A stretch of 64,000 bases of DNA from assembly GCA_036172665.1 (NCBI GenBank), contig JAYKNF010000013.1, positions 682,001-746,000 of the forward strand, read 5' to 3'. This DNA is from Prosopocoilus inquinatus (Eukaryota > Arthropoda > Insecta > Coleoptera > Lucanidae). The notes under the pieces are model-generated. The model did no database searches. It saw nothing but the letters and a program-made list of their open reading frames with translations, and was not told where the DNA came from. Both the position numbers and the translations under genes were made by a program. Positions within the stretch are counted from its first letter, which is position 1, and every line of letters begins with the position of its first letter. Shown piece by piece: positions 23,723-35,018 of the stretch.

Positions 23723-24181
23723 TCAGTTAAGAAAGTCAAGGTAACCATATTCAATGAAGTCATTAACGACATCGTGAATTCTAACTTGATAATCATGGTA
23801 ATTCTTTGTTTTATACTCAAATGTTTGTCGTATATCCTCAGCGGTCACATCTCCATTCCAAATTGGTGCATCATCCTCATCGGTCATGATTAAGTGCAGC
23901 GTCAGAAGCGCCATGCATAATCCGTACACCGAATACCTTTTTAATTGCAGTTCCAGTATATTAAATGGTATTAGTTTCTCGGGATCTTCCCCTAATTCCG
24001 TGAGGTACGAGCACAATTCGTAATGGTAAACTCTGATCATCTGATGGTAATGTACGTCACGAAAACTCTTGTCGGTTGCTGTGAAGAGGAAATTTGATAA
24101 ATCTAGTGCGGGTGATCCGTAACGAGCAAACTGCCAATCCAAGAGGCACATATTTGTTGGTATGTTGGGATTGTCTGGATT
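23723..24181 (-). CDS. EcKinase-like protein, exon 2 (C-terminal 152 residues)
   Basis: Exon 2 opens at an acceptor TTTTCATTACAG and encodes the second half of the kinase fold. The catalytic Leu-Asp-Trp-Gln segment (Asp of the metal-binding site) is followed by Ala-Arg-Tyr-Gly-Ser-Pro-x-x-Asp-Leu, the hallmark of EcKinase/CHK proteins, then the helical C-terminal lobe. Exon 1 ends in phase 0 at 35233 and this exon begins in phase 0 at 24181, so joining preserves the frame without a gap in the conserved motif order. The family (pfam02958-like) phosphorylates small hydroxylated substrates; one member acts on ecdysteroids, others on xenobiotics. Substrate cannot be told from sequence. Confidence 0.9.
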   Translation of the reverse strand, partial: NPDNPNIPTNMCLLDWQFARYGSPALDLSNFLFTATDKSFRDVHYHQMIRVYHYELCSYLTELGEDPEKLIPFNILELQLKRYSVYGLCMALLTLHLIMTDEDDAPIWNGDVTAEDIRQTFEYKTKNYHDYQVRIHDVVNDFIEYGYLDFLN

Positions 24182-24334
24182 CTGTAATGAAAAGTTATTT
24201 TTAAATTAATTATATACTCTTTTATGCTGTTTGCCGTTTATTATATTTTGACATCAACAATTAGTTTTGGTCAAGGGTAGTCATGGGTTTTAAAATTATT
24301 GCCGGATTTGTGCATTGCATCAATAATTTTTTGG

Positions 24335-24918
24335 TGAATAGATAAAACAGCGACATCCTACGATCGCTTTTTGACCTGACATTGCAGTAGGATAACAAAT
24401 TGAAGCGGGTTAACGACTGAATGAATTTAGGCTACCCATAACTAGATGGCGGCAAGGTACCAATTCCCTCAACAATTAATTCAATTAAATTTTCAAATTT
24501 GCTACGTAATAAGCTACCCCATGCAAGGCGGCCATGCTAGCTGTCGAAGCATAATGAAAGTTTTTAAAAAATTTCGTGCAAATCGTTTTTGATTGCAGTG
24601 AAAACCTCACTCTTACATCACAATTGCGAATAAATTGGACAAGTCGTTTTTGTTAGCAGTGGGAATGTCGAGCTACGTCTCTGCTGAAGAAGCCCCAAGC
24701 AGGGCTGAAACAGCTGTACAGAGCCTGCTCGAGGTTTTCACTGCAATCAAAAACGATTTGTACAAAAATTTTTCTAAAAACTTTCATTATGCTTTGACAG
24801 CAAGCATAGCCGCCTTGCATGGGGGACTTATTAGGAGCAAATCCCGCTTCAATTTGTCTATCCTACTGCAATGTCTGGTCAAAAAGCGATCGTAAGATGT
24901 CGCTATTTTATCTGTTCA
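24335..24918. repeat. Palindromic SINE-like repeat, copy C (two 5'-type ends)
   Basis: Both ends carry the same terminal sequence in inverted orientation (GATAAAACAGCGACATC and its complement), so this copy is a complete foldback: terminus, arm, core, arm, terminus. The left half is interrupted at about 24410-24515 by ~105 bp of unrelated sequence. No clear target duplication. Confidence 0.7.
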
Positions 24919-25029
24919 TTACAATAGGATGATTTAAACTTACTTTTATGTATGTAGGTAGGTGATTAACTTAACACAACTCACAGTTCTGTAACAACTG
25001 AATCTATTCCCAAATGAAGAACCTTATAT

Positions 25030-25520
25030 AACAAGATTTTAGGTGGGGGTCTCTACCTCCTCCAACCTTACGGTTGTATTCAAGATAAACCGTTTTTGGA
25101 TCCTGCGTCAAGTTAAGGTCACGTCAAGGATAGATAATTTTTGGAACCCTCCTCTGACCTCGCTTTTAGAGGTAATGATGAGATCACGTCAATGACATTG
25201 AGATTTTGCGACTTCCTCTGACTTGATCCTTAACCTTATAGTTAGATTGGCACAAAACAAATTCTAGAACTTCCTCCGATCTTAACCTTGAACCCTCAAG
25301 GTCATTTCAAAGTTACCTTTCGGTTACGTTAGGAACAGGTCGATTCTGGAACCTCCTCCAATCTTGACCTTGGTCGAGGTCACCTCAAGATCATGGCCTT
25401 GAATTTGAAGGTCATCGTGAGGTCACGTCAGGAATAGGCCTATTCTGGAACCTCCTCCGACCTTGACCTTGAATTTTATTGGTCAAGGTTGGAGGAGGTT
25501 CCAGAATCGGCCTATTCCTA
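25030..25520. repeat. Degenerate tandem repeats rich in AAGGTCA-type hexamers
   Basis: Roughly five imperfect units of ~80-100 bp, each with a CCTCC(G/A)ACCTTGACCTT-like block. AGGTCA half-sites occur many times in both orientations. The last part is a near-perfect 38-bp hairpin (25430-25468 with 25481-25518). Confidence 0.6.
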
Positions 25521-25544
25521 CTACTTTAGACTTACGGTACATAC

Positions 25545-26545
25545 TAGTGTTGTGAGTCGGTAATATTACCACGTTACCTTACAGTAAGTGTTGTGAGTCG
25601 CTAAAATTACCACGTTACCTTGCGGTAAATTTCCAATGTTACCGGTAAGGTAATATTCATTTATTACCGTTTCTTATCGTTTGTTACCCCTGTCGGAAAG
25701 ATAACGTAATTTCGAGTTACCAACCAAGGAAAGAAATGGTCAAGGAATATTTCTGATTATTTAGGAAAACCGTATATACTAAAAAAAGGGAAATAAGTAT
25801 TTCATAACCTAAAATGACATTCGTTTTCAAATGATTTTATTTAGTGGAAGTACATAATATTAAATATTGTAAGCTTTATTTTAAACAAAAGCCAAAAATG
25901 TAATGCGTTTCCCACATCAAATTAATCAGAAAATTGAGTAAAAATAATATTTTTAGTTACAAGTGTAATTGGTAACTCCGGCGTGAGATGTCACTTGAGC
26001 TGAAATTGGAAATATTACGGTAACATTACCGGTAAGGTAACATTAAAAATAAATTACCGGTAATTTTCAACACTACCTTACGCTAAATTTCCAATGTTAC
26101 CAGTAAGGTAACATTCATTTGTTACCGTTTGTTACCTCTGTTTTCAACATAATGTAATTTTTAATTGCACACTTGCAAAATACAAGTAAACCAATGAAAC
26201 AAAAGGCCATGGAATACTTTTAGTTAGTTAGGAAAAACGTAAATACTAAAAGAAGAAAATAAATGTTTCATAACCCAAAAATATTTTCCTTCAGACATGA
26301 AATTATTTAGTGGAAATATATAATATTGAGTATTAGAAACCTTATTTTTTAATAAAAGACAAAAACGTAATGATTATCCGATATCAAATTAATCAGAAAA
26401 TTGAATAAATATCACCTTGTTAGTTAAAGCGCAATTGGTAACTCCGGCGCGAGATGTCGCAACCTAAGCTGTAATCGGTAATGTTACGGTAACATTACCG
26501 ATAAGGTAACATTAAAAATAAATTACCGGTAATTTAACAACACTA
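25545..26545. mobile_element. hAT MITE with 8-bp target duplication and internal tandem units
   Basis: Inverted ends TAGTGTTGT and ACAACACTA are flanked by a perfect 8-bp duplication GTACATAC (25537-25544 and 26546-26553), the hAT signature. Inside are two tandem ~430-bp units (about 25610-26075 and 26085-26545), each built from TTACCGGTAAGGTAACATT-like palindromes. No transposase. It inserted into the EcKinase intron. Confidence 0.8.
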
Positions 26546-26586
26546 GTACATACCCTGTTTCGCTTCACTCGCTATGGCCCGGCGCC

Positions 26587-26759
26587 TTAAAACTGAGCGT
26601 CGGTCGGAGCGGTGCGGCGCGGCTCCCAAACGAAATGCATGTAAATCAATCAATGCGCGTCCATTAGGGCGGGAACGCGGTGAAGAATAGTGCCTATGAG
26701 TTACGTGCCTTTCGTTTTCTCCGCTCCGCTCCGCCGACCTAGTGGACGCTCAGTTTAAG
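26587..26759. mobile_element. GC-rich MITE with ACTGAGCGTC ends
   Basis: About 173 bp with inverted ends (TTAAAACTGAGCGTC and TTAAACTGAGCGTCC) and GGTCGGCGGAGCGG-like subterminal blocks. Much more GC-rich than its surroundings. TTAA lies at both ends; class uncertain. Confidence 0.55.
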
Positions 26760-26814
26760 ACGAAGATTTCGGCTAGTATACAAAGACGTTATTTGAAGGA
26801 ATATAGGAATAATA

Positions 26815-26880
26815 TATATAAATAAGTATATAATTCCCTGTTATTTGATACCTAAAGATCCTGAAAATTAAAATAAAATA
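26815..26880 (-). repeat. Dispersed ~66-bp repeat adjoining a TA-element end (copy 1 of 3)
   Basis: Inverted relative to 32806-32870 and related to 34923-35018. In all three places it directly abuts a Tc1/mariner-type terminus at a TA. Confidence 0.65.
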
Positions 26881-26882
26881 TA

Positions 26883-29167
26883 CAGTGTACCCGGATTTCG
26901 TAGGGACAGCACAGGTAACTTCTTTATTTGAAGAGCTAGAGAGATGATTAAATTAGCAAGAAAGTGCAGGTTCGAGAATACATTAAGAATTCATTTTCAA
27001 ATATTACTTGTCATGGCCAACTTGGTTAAAATTTTACAAAAACCAAGATCTCCTAATTTCTTTTATTTGCCGTAACTTTTTTTGAACAGATAAAATAGCG
27101 ACATCTTACTATTGCTTTTTGACCTGACATTGCAGTAGGATAGACAAATTGAAGCGGGATTTGCTCCTAATGAGTCCCCCATGCAAGGCGGCCATGCTTG
27201 CTGTCAAAGCATAATGAAAGTTTTAGAAAAATTTTGTGCAAATCGTTCTTGATTGCAGTGAGAACCTCGAGCAGACTCTGGACAGCTGTTTCAGCCCTGC
27301 TTGGGGCTTCTTCAGCAAGCATGGCCGCCTTGCATGGGGGACTCATTAGGAGCAAATCCCGCTTCAATTTGTCTATCCTACTGCAATCTCAGGTCAAAAA
27401 GCGATAGTAAGATGTCGCTATTTTATCTGTTCATCATTCTTACATCGCAATTGCGAATAAATTGGGCAAGTCGTTTTTGGTCTGCAGTGGAAATGTCGAG
27501 CTACGTCTCTGCTGAAGAAGCCCCAAGCAGGGCTGAAACAGCTGTCCAGAGGCTGCTCGAGGTTTTCACTGCAATCAAGAACGATTTGCACAAAAAAAAA
27601 TTTTTCTGTAACTTTTTTTGTTACTCAAGATATTGAGATGCGGTTTGAACTAGTTTGTATGATAATTTAAGTACCTTTATAGCCACTTAATAAAACTAAT
27701 TTCATTTTTGCACATTTTCAGTAATTTAACCTAACCTTAAAATTTTAAATTGATACCCCCTAATTTTGTATCTATTTTTTTATCGTTTGTATACGATTGT
27801 CCACGAACGATCAGTGGAACTACAGCTTCATCTGTGTAGCTTTTTCTGGATATTGAGCTTCGTATCTTTGACGAGTAAGTTTTACGTTCTTATACCACTT
27901 GGTATACATATAGTCACGATCAAGTGAATCGAGACGTATTTAGAGTTCTGTAATCCTTAAGGGGCGCTTACATTACATACATGTCTCCAATGACTTCAAA
28001 AACAAATCTTTATAAAACTGTCGACTTGTCGCATACAAATCCTGATGAATCTTTAGCACAAGTTTTCGACAAGTACTAGCACAGGACATCGTTTACACTG
28101 TGTGACTTCTTCGCTATATTTCTAGTATTTAATAAAAGAAAAAAGTGTCGCTCATGGACGATGACGATTAATTTTGGTTTTTGGCCGCGGCCGCATATTA
28201 CTATGCTCTTTTTGGATCACTCCATCGTCACAAACCACCAGCTCGCTTAATAATTTAAAACAGCTAACTATTCTGCTCATGCGTAAAGTATCTTTGTATG
28301 GTCTGCGATCGCTGTTTTCAAATAATTTGGAATACAAATACAAATCTGTCCTGTAAAATATATCGGATACATGTCAAATACATGAAGAATGTGATACTTG
28401 TATGAGACAAATTTCAGATTCGTTCCAGACTTATTAAACAACATGTAGGATACATGTTTAATACAGATATGTATGTAATATAAATGCCCCTTTATTACCA
28501 ACGTTAGGACGCGGTTAGCTTGCAACAGTCTCAATAAGGATGATTGGGATACATTTTTTTAGGTTTCAAAATTTTCAATTATAAAATAAATAAGTAATAA
28601 CACTGACTCTATTGACAGGAATGTATGATAATAAGCGTGCTTCTTGTTTCGAAACATAATTTTACAGATAATTTGATAAACAGAAAACTTTGTGATCATG
28701 GTACTAGCGATTTCTGTTCGTAAAAAGAATAATTTCGGTTTTGCAAGATTTTGAAGAAGTTTCCATATCATGTGAAACATCATTGCACTTAGAAAAAAAT
28801 TCTCTCTTAAAAAAGGCAAAAAAATGAGGGGGTACCATTTTAAAATTTTAAGGTTAGGTTAGATTATTGAAAATTTGCAAAAATTAAATTAGTTTTATTA
28901 AGTTCCCATAAAAGTACTTAAATTATCATGCAAATTAGTTCAAGCCGCATCTCAATATCTTAAATAACAAAACAGTTACGACAAGTAAGAGAAATTAGTA
29001 GATTTTGGCTTTGTAAAATTTTAACCAAGTTGACAATGACAAGTAATTTTTGAAAATTGATTCTTAATGAAGTCTCAAACCTGCACCTTTTTGCTAATTT
29101 AATCATCTGTCTTTCTCTTCAAATACATAAATTACCCATGCTGTCCCTACGGAATCCGGGTACACTG
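26883..29167. mobile_element. Long-inverted-repeat TA element with CAGTGTACCCGG ends
   Basis: Arms of ~360 bp (26883-27071 plus 27608-27775, and about 28815-29167) are inverted copies starting CAGTGTACCCGGATT. The left arm is interrupted by SINE-like copy D. TA flanks the left end; the right is AA, probably mutated. The ~1 kb between arms has no transposase. Confidence 0.75.
27085..27607 (+). repeat. Palindromic SINE-like repeat, copy D, with 13-bp target duplication
   Basis: Inserted in the left arm of the 26883-29167 element. The matching right arm shows the empty site. Perfect 13-bp flanks run 27072-27084 and 27608-27620. The copy starts AACAGATAAAATAGCG and ends TTTGCACAAAAAAAAA plus a short T run. 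Modules are scrambled: terminus, arm, inverted terminus, core, inverted arm. Confidence 0.8.
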
Positions 29168-29234
29168 AATATATTATTTGCACTGGAATTTGATAAGGAG
29201 AGGATTCTCCGAGATAAAATTTTCCTAAAATATA

Positions 29235-30437
29235 CAGACTGTCCATTTTTCGAGTGCCACTATGGAGATCTCGCTTATCTTAAGAGATACAAAGTTGGTT
29301 AAATAAGGGCAAAGTGGTGCATTTTCATGATAAATCATAATCTGAAAAGAAATTGGAAATATCTGGTTTTGAAAATATTGCAGAAAAACAAAAATTTCTG
29401 ATCTTCTCTTTTAATTTTTTCACCATAAACTAATCGTACTAGGCTTTTCTAACCAAGACATTATTTAGACACTTTTTTTATGAGGAATTCGAATATGGCA
29501 TCCCCTTTTCAATAATTTTCAAGATGGAGGAGAAACACTGGAAACTTCATTTTTTCTTACGGACGCAATCTTAGATTTTAACATTTTGAGATTACGTCTT
29601 TTTTTCTCTTTACAGCGGTGTATAACACACGGTGATCCAATATCACATTTTTGCAAATATCTAATTTTTCATTTTTTGCGAAGCGTGCTTTGGCAAATCA
29701 AAATCATTGGGCGATATTTTCGTCTACGCACTAGCATTGAAAAATACTTCAAACCAGGTTGTTACCGTTTCTCTCGATAACGCTGCAAATATTTTGCCGC
29801 AGTCATTTGGGCATATTTGGATGCGAAGTGTAGTGTCATATAGTATCATATCTTTGTTTTTCACTTGAAAAAGGTATTTTCGTGATAAAACTAGCGCAAA
29901 CGTAAATGACAAGACTTTACATAGGATCAAACTGTCAAACTTTTGTTCACTATAAAAGAGAGTTGTGTTTTTCCAAAGCACTCTTTGCAATAAATGAAAA
30001 ATTGGATTTTTGGCAAAAATTTGTTATCGGACCACCATGTGTGATACATCGTTGTAAAGAGAAAAAAAACGTAATCTCAAAATGTTAAAATCCAAAATGG
30101 CGTCCATAAGAAAAAATGAAGTTGTCAGTGTTTCTCCGCCATCTTGAAAATTATTGAAAAGGGGATGCGATATTCAAATTCCTCATAAAAAAGTGTCTGA
30201 ATAATGTCTGGTTAGAAAAGCCTAGTGCGATTAGTTTATCGTGAAAAAATTAAAAACGAAAATCAGAAATTTTGTTTTCTTGCGATATTTTTAAAACTAT
30301 TGAAGATATTTCGAATTTCTTTTCAGATTGTTATTCAGCACGCACGAGAATGTGCAATTTTGCCGTAATTTAACCAACATCGTGTCTCTTAAGATAAGCG
30401 AGATCCCCATTCTAGCACTCGCAAAACGGACAACTTG
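29235..30437. mobile_element. Foldback TA element with ~450-bp arms
   Basis: Left arm about 29235-29705 and right arm about 29990-30437 are inverted copies of ~85-90% identity by eye, starting CAGACTGTCC and CAAGTTGTCC. TA is present at both outer edges. The ~280-bp loop has no coding content. It lies between two other TA elements with only a few bases or tens of bases separating them. Confidence 0.8.
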
Positions 30438-31402
30438 TATATACAGGGTGTTCTATTACTGCGTGCAAATAAAAAAACCTCAGTATAAGTACGTGAAATG
30501 CTACCTTCTGCGCTTATTTTCGGGTGGCTAGCGAACCATAGCCAAAAAAATTCGGAGGTTCCACTTGTTTGAAACTGCTGAAATTTGAGAGAGACGCACG
30601 GTCATTGACGCCTTCCTCTGTGGGTGTGACCATACACAGGAGTGCGTTCAAAAATGGAGAGTGTAGGGTAGAGCGTTACCCCCAGGGGAATGACAGCTGA
30701 TTCGCCCAGAGCGTTGCGAGTACGTGGTAAAATTCTGAACGATTAAGACGTCCTCCGTGTGGCGCAATTTTTTATTACTACTTTTGTTACTATTACTACA
30801 CGAATCTGAGTATTGCAGATGCAGACATCGTTTAATATTTAAATCTTATTGATATCAACCTTTTTCCATATTTAATTTTGCTGGTTCCAAAAACAAATCA
30901 TATCAAAATCCTTTAAAAAAAATTAATTATATTCAATAGGGAGAGTAAATATATTTTATTTTATAAGGTATTCAATTTGTCACGCTTCACATCTATCATG
31001 CACCTATGATTTAACATATTTCGCATATCGGGCGAAATTCACCTCGCTCCTGACCGAGGAGTTGGGAGCGCACACCGAGCGCTACACCATTGCGATTTTA
31101 GAACGCTTCAAGGGCGAGGTGCGTCTACTTTGATATTGAATTTATGAACGGTTTTAGTGCACCCCAGTATAACTCTCACCCGTTCGGGCGTCATTTATGA
31201 ACGCACCCCAGCGCCGATCATAAAAAGAGTCCAACATTTAAACTCGTTCTTCAGCGTTTCGTAATAAAAATCACTGATATCGTTTATTACAATGCCCGGG
31301 CCCTATGTGCGTTTCCGCGGACTTCCTCGTACAAAAAATCTGTTTTTCCTTATTTGTAAATGCCATTACGATCTTAATATGCGTTTTTACGAATCAAAAA
31401 TC

Positions 31403-31734
31403 TATAGTCGGGCCGCCGAAGAAACGGAGTGATCACGCGATGCTCTTGTGACACCGACACGGAAAGCCGTATTTACATCAAACACCAGAAATTACCACTT
31501 ACCTCTATTTTATTCAAATATTAAATTAAGTCTTAAGAAAGACTGATTAATAATAACGCCAATTTGTTAAAAATAGGAAAAATACGAACTACTGGAAATA
31601 TGACCACGTTGTTACTCTGCAGAGTGAACGACACTGTAGGCTAGTGTAAATCTGTCGGTACTTAGCTCACAGAAACAGCAATCACGTGTATATCACGCAG
31701 TTTTACTACTCCGTTTCTTCGGCGGCCCGACTAT
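31403..31734. mobile_element. ~330-bp MITE with TAGTCGGGCCGCCGAAGAA ends
   Basis: 28-bp near-perfect inverted ends (31405-31432 and 31707-31732), flanked by TATA on both sides, consistent with TA duplication. No coding content. Confidence 0.7.
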
Positions 31735-32162
31735 ATATTCGTTTGTCAAATTTTTCGTAACTGCAGAAAACTAATGAAATAGTGCCCCACCTTAAATGCG
31801 TCACAGCGGCCGCCGTTGTAAAAACACAAAAAATTGCCGTAATAAAAAGCATCAAAAAAATGCGAAACTGCGACTTTATCGAATGCATGCGAGAATACGT
31901 GTACTTTAAGATACTAATCAATTAGTAAATTTTGGAATTTGCAATGCAAGTGCGTTAAAAATGCTTTACTTGGCCGAATTTCATAATTGAATTAATAGAA
32001 ATTGTAAATTTAATGTCAGTCATATTGGTAGTGAGCACATATCAGTTTTAACAGCTATTTTATTATCCCTTATTACATAATCCGGCCGATTTTGAACTGT
32101 ACTAACAGTAGATAAATTACTATATTATTTTAATGTTTCTTTATTAAACTAAAGAAATCTAA

Positions 32163-32287
32163 GGTCCGGTATTATAAAGGCAAGTTAACTTTAACTATTG
32201 GTTTATTTCCATGGTAACAGTTGTGAACACAATTGTTGTTGCAATAAATTGAGAGTTAAAGTTAACTTTCATTTATAATACCGGGCC
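32163..32287. mobile_element. 125-bp MITE with GGTCCGGTATTATAAA ends
   Basis: Inverted ends of ~36 bp (GGTCCGGTATTATAAA and GGCCCGGTATTATAAA), flanked by TAA and TTA. Design and size resemble the element at 17995-18122; a Harbinger-type origin is likely. Confidence 0.65.
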
Positions 32288-32805
32288 TTAATCTATTTAA
32301 TCAGAAATGGAAAGGCAATTTATTACTTGTGAGGGCAAAATATCCAAAATAAAACGATGAATGACGGTGATGTCATTATTTAACTCATCCGAATTTCTGT
32401 CCAGTAATTATAATCGTCGGTTTTTAATTTGAAAATACCTAAAATTGTAATTACTTGGAGCGAAGTGACACTTTTTTTAATTAATCCCGGCGCTTTGTGA
32501 GCGCGTTTAGAATGTTTCTACTGTTACGATTTATTAATAGGCCTCATATGAATCAAGCAGATGTTCGTTTACAACATCGTAAAACACTGACCTATATTCA
32601 GGGTCGTCATTCACACAGGCAAGGCGGCGTACCATCCAGTCGTTAGCTATGCCAGCAGTTCTCAAACGGTTTGGTGAAAATCTTCCAATGCATTTTTCTC
32701 GAAAACTATTAACTTGGTGTTAAAGGCATATAAGTTTAATCGTTGCCATTTATGGTGATATATTACAGGTTTAAATATTTGCACACAATAAAAGAACATC
32801 CTGTA

Positions 32806-32915
32806 TTTTATTTTATTTTTCAGGATCTTTAGGTATGAAATAACAGGGAATTATATACTTATTTATTCGTCAGAATAAGAACTTTTTTCGGGTCTTTGGA
32901 CTATTTATTTGCATA
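32806..32915 (+). repeat. Dispersed repeat adjoining a TA-element end (copy 2 of 3)
   Basis: Shares ~66 bp (TTTTCAGGATCTTTAGGTAT and onward) with the complement of 26815-26880, and ~100 bp including AAGAACTTTTTTCGGGTCTTTGG with 34923-35018. Confidence 0.7.
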
Positions 32916-33241
32916 TTTCCGTGTTGTTTGGTTAGCTCTTATGTGTAAGGTTTTTCTGACGGTTAATGGCCTTGCACCAAGAACGTGAAAAATTCTCTCA
33001 ACTTTTCTTGTGCGTGGAACAATTTGGAACCCCAGAGAAATATTTATTCTATTAAATATTTTTTATGAATATGAATGAATAAGCTAACCACTCGTAAGAG
33101 TTAAATGCCAAATGACCATCGACTGCTACACATCTTGAGCAAAACTGAGAATATCGAAAATCTTCCTTCTTTCAAAGTACTAGACCGAAGGAAATTTTAT
33201 CTGGCAATCAAGACACACATTTTGCACATAACTATTAAATC

Positions 33242-34688
33242 CAGGGTTGGAAAAAAACGGTTTTTTTTAAAGAACAAAATTTCTGTTTTTTTTTGTTTTA
33301 AACAGTTTTTTTTTGTTTAAAACATGTTTAAAATTGACCCTAAATTAAACATGTTTTAAATAAAAAAAATCAGCTGTTTAAAACAACTTTTAAATGTTTA
33401 AATTGACCTTACAGCTTACATAAAAAGATATATATTATTATTATTATTTGATATTTGTGTAAAAAGAAGAATTTATTAAAATTCGATCTCTAATTAAAAG
33501 AAAGATGAAAAGTTTGTAATGTTAGATTATGTACCCTTTTAAAAATAATGTATGTACTTTGATAATAATTTAAATCATTTAAGGCAGAACTTGATTTATT
33601 TAGGATCTACGGTCGCGGTGTTTTAAATGATTTTCAAAGAAAGTATGAACTATTTGGTATCAACATACTGAGAAAAATATTCCCAATAAAAACTAAAATC
33701 AAATACAATCCAAAGAAATATATTTTTTTTAATTACTTGATCGCATTAGAACTAAAATACATGACTCCTGGCTTTCAATACTGGAAAACAAAAATTTCAA
33801 ATATGTAAAAACATGTAGGTCGTTCAATTTAAAATAACAAAGTTGATATTACTTCCGACGAAACCAAAAGTCCAGTAGATATGTTTGAAATTTCAAATTA
33901 AATTTTTGTTTAATTCATCGTTTTCAAATTTTAAACAAACCTTAAAATTTTAGAAGGGCGAATGTACGGCCTTGGGACACACGGTAGAAATTCAATGAAG
34001 ACAAATGAAACGATAACGTTATAAATCGTTAAACAGCGACATCCTACGATCACTTTTTGACCTAACATTACATTATCATTGACTCATTCCGTAGTATGAA
34101 CAGGGAAGCGGAGGATCCAGTATGTTTCAAAACTTAATGTAATAATAAAAGGTTAAATATTGAAAAGGTATTTTAAAATTTTACAATATAAGTATTATTC
34201 TAGTCAGTAATAATTAATGAATTGATTATAATCAATCTAATGCAATTTAAATTTAGTTCAAATCAGAGCTACAGTGTAGTCATCAAGTCATCAGCTCAGC
34301 CACGCATTGTCTACAATTATTAAAACCATTGATATGAGAAGAAACTAAAGTTTAAAGTTAATCTGTCAGTGAAATACAGACCCTAAACAATTAACTTCTG
34401 GTTACACAGTATTACGTTGCAAAAATAAAACACATATATCAAAAGTGGTTTTTTTAGCTTAAAACTAAAAAAATGAATTAAAAACATTAACAAAAAAACA
34501 TGTTTAAAACTTAAAAATAAAGCACTTATATCAAGAGAGTTCTTTTTTAGCTTAAAATTACAAAAAATGAATTTAAAACATTATCCAAAAAAATGTTTAA
34601 AACATTTTGTTTAAAACAGATGGTATGTTTTTAATTCGGTGTTTTAAACATGTTTTAAACATAGTTTGTTTTAAACTTTCCAACCCTG
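33242..34688. mobile_element. hAT-type non-autonomous element with CAGGGTTGGAAA ends
   Basis: Terminal CAGGGTTGGAAA and its complement CAACCCTG, flanked by 8-bp near-duplicates ATTAAATC and ATTGAATC (7 of 8). Subterminal regions are dense in TTTAAAACATGTTTAAA-type palindromes. No transposase. A 42-bp SINE-like fragment lies inside (34029-34070). Confidence 0.75.
34029..34070 (+). repeat. Fragment of the palindromic SINE-like repeat
   Basis: AAACAGCGACATCCTACGAT and the following CTTTTTGACCTAACATT match the 5' terminus of the family; the rest is absent. Confidence 0.6.
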
Positions 34689-34884
34689 ATTGAATCCTAA
34701 TAAAATTTTGTCTAATATGTCCGACAATTCCAAATTACAACTGTTTAATTTTCGTTTCTTAAATAAGTGCTATTTTTATCACACTAAAAGTTGCTCACCA
34801 GCATTGTCCTACTTATATTTGGTTATCGAACATGCACAAACTATTGCCGCAAAAAGTTTTTTAACGAAATCATTAATAAAAAAT

Positions 34885-35018
34885 TTTCCCATATGGTGCG
34901 AACTTTTTGGCGATCACTGTATATATTTTATATTATTTTCAGGATTTTTAGGTATCAATTTATACTTATTTATTCGTTATAATAAGAACTTTTTTCGGGT
35001 CTTTGGTCTTTTAAGTTG
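34885..35018 (+). repeat. Tc1-type end plus dispersed repeat (copy 3 of 3)
   Basis: 34905-34920 is a Tc1-type terminus (complement of CAGTGATCGCCAAAAAG), matching the end of the 4569-5351 element. It is followed at a TA by ~95 bp of the repeat seen at 32806-32915. The other end of this element is not visible. Confidence 0.6.

Larger units (their letters stand above)
30444..32803. mobile_element. TA element with CAGGGTGTTCT ends, possible Tc1/mariner relic
   Basis: Ends CAGGGTGTTCTATTA (30444) and CAGGATGTTCTTTTA (complement at 32803) stay similar for ~40 bp, including a shared GCAAATA block, and are flanked by TA. A minus-strand stretch at about 32560-32700 reads as a short peptide reminiscent of a transposase C-terminus, but I cannot confirm it. 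Two smaller MITEs sit inside. Confidence 0.6.
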
